The notes below the pieces were generated by a model. That model did no database searches, had not been told where the DNA came from, and saw nothing but the letters and a program-made list of their open reading frames with translations. This document shows positions 63,921 through 64,000 of a DNA stretch of 64,000 nucleotides, one piece after another. The stretch lies in NCBI RefSeq assembly GCF_016757735.1, contig NZ_CP068439.1:310001-374000 (forward strand), in the 5' to 3' direction. How positions within the stretch are numbered: position 1 is the first letter of the stretch; each line of letters opens with the position of its first letter. Made by a program: the position numbers and the translations under genes. This DNA comes from Aequorivita iocasae. Its GTDB lineage: Bacteria > Bacteroidota > Bacteroidia > Flavobacteriales > Flavobacteriaceae.

Positions 63921-64000
63921 TTTTCAGAAAAATCATTTCACTGAAAAACTTAAATAGAATAATTGCCCATTTATGGCGTTGCTCCCATTAGAAAGCAGAA

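Noticed and set aside
63921-64000. Possible mreC start or repeat at the window end
   Set aside because: An ATG near 63973 opens a short frame, but it does not resemble MreC, and 80 bp are too few to judge. A weak inverted repeat (AGTTTTCAG / CTGAAAAACT) lies here.
1-64000. tRNA, rRNA, tmRNA, CRISPR arrays, prophage, intact IS elements
   Set aside because: I looked for cloverleaf and TTCGA-type arms, direct repeat arrays, transposase and integrase genes and terminal repeats; none could be supported.

Overview
The window looks like a low-GC chromosome segment from a marine-type Flavobacteriaceae member (Bacteroidota). The evidence is type IX secretion (T9SS) sorting tails, a PorT-like T9SS protein, a SusC/SusD pair, Omp28-type proteins, exosortase XrtF, a 287-aa RpoD-type primary sigma factor, a zinc-ribbon-less AccD, and repeated Bacteroidota -7 promoter boxes (TAnnTTTG). 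Genus cannot be fixed from sequence alone. I saw no rRNA, tRNA, CRISPR array or intact insertion sequence. Starts mostly lack Shine-Dalgarno sites, as is usual in this phylum, so start choices rest on homology, signal peptides and promoter positions.

Layout. 0-8 kb: the 3' part of pruA, then an envelope set (two Omp28-type thiol proteins, a TlpA-like thioredoxin with a beta-barrel partner, a T9SS cargo protein). 8-16 kb: Nudix hydrolase, rsmG, fatty acid desaturase plus aspartate-type aminotransferase, a large T9SS cargo protein, purT. 16-24 kb: the trkA-trkH potassium uptake operon, ubiE/menG-porT, an RNA methyltransferase, and a TamL/BamA-type outer membrane assembly lipoprotein. 24-30 kb: fbaA, accD, a lipoprotein, and rpsO-pnp with a structured pnp leader. 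29.6-33.5 kb: two lipoproteins, an ECF sigma factor, a membrane protein that is probably its anti-sigma, and the primary sigma factor. 33.6-36.5 kb: a blue-light (BLUF) sensor in an apparent operon with rpe and a YpdA-type bacillithiol disulfide reductase, and an MtfA-like peptidase. 36.6-41.3 kb: a SusC/SusD uptake pair.

42.4-58.3 kb is a copper/heavy-metal island, almost all on the minus strand. In transcription order it has a DUF3347 lipoprotein, an HYC_CC_PP small exported protein, a DUF305 protein, CusB-CusA-TolC, a permease, a decayed small gene, CopA, a TonB-dependent receptor, a secreted HMA protein, a Csp-type copper-storage protein, and a tiny basic protein with its own terminator. 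Together these could move Cu across both membranes (CopA inner, CusCBA through the envelope), buffer it in the cytosol (Csp) and the periplasm (HMA, DUF3347), and exchange it at the outer membrane (receptor). No metal-responsive regulator was recognised inside the window.

58-64 kb: exosortase XrtF with its partner, a GAF/free-Met-sulfoxide-reductase-like protein, a MacB-type permease, purH and mreB.

The observations I rate highest are the BLUF-rpe-bdr operon, the metal-binding modules shared across the copper island, the folded pnp leader with a 4-codon uORF, the zinc-ribbon loss in AccD, and the unexplained structured intergenic DNA at 57.18-57.26 kb.
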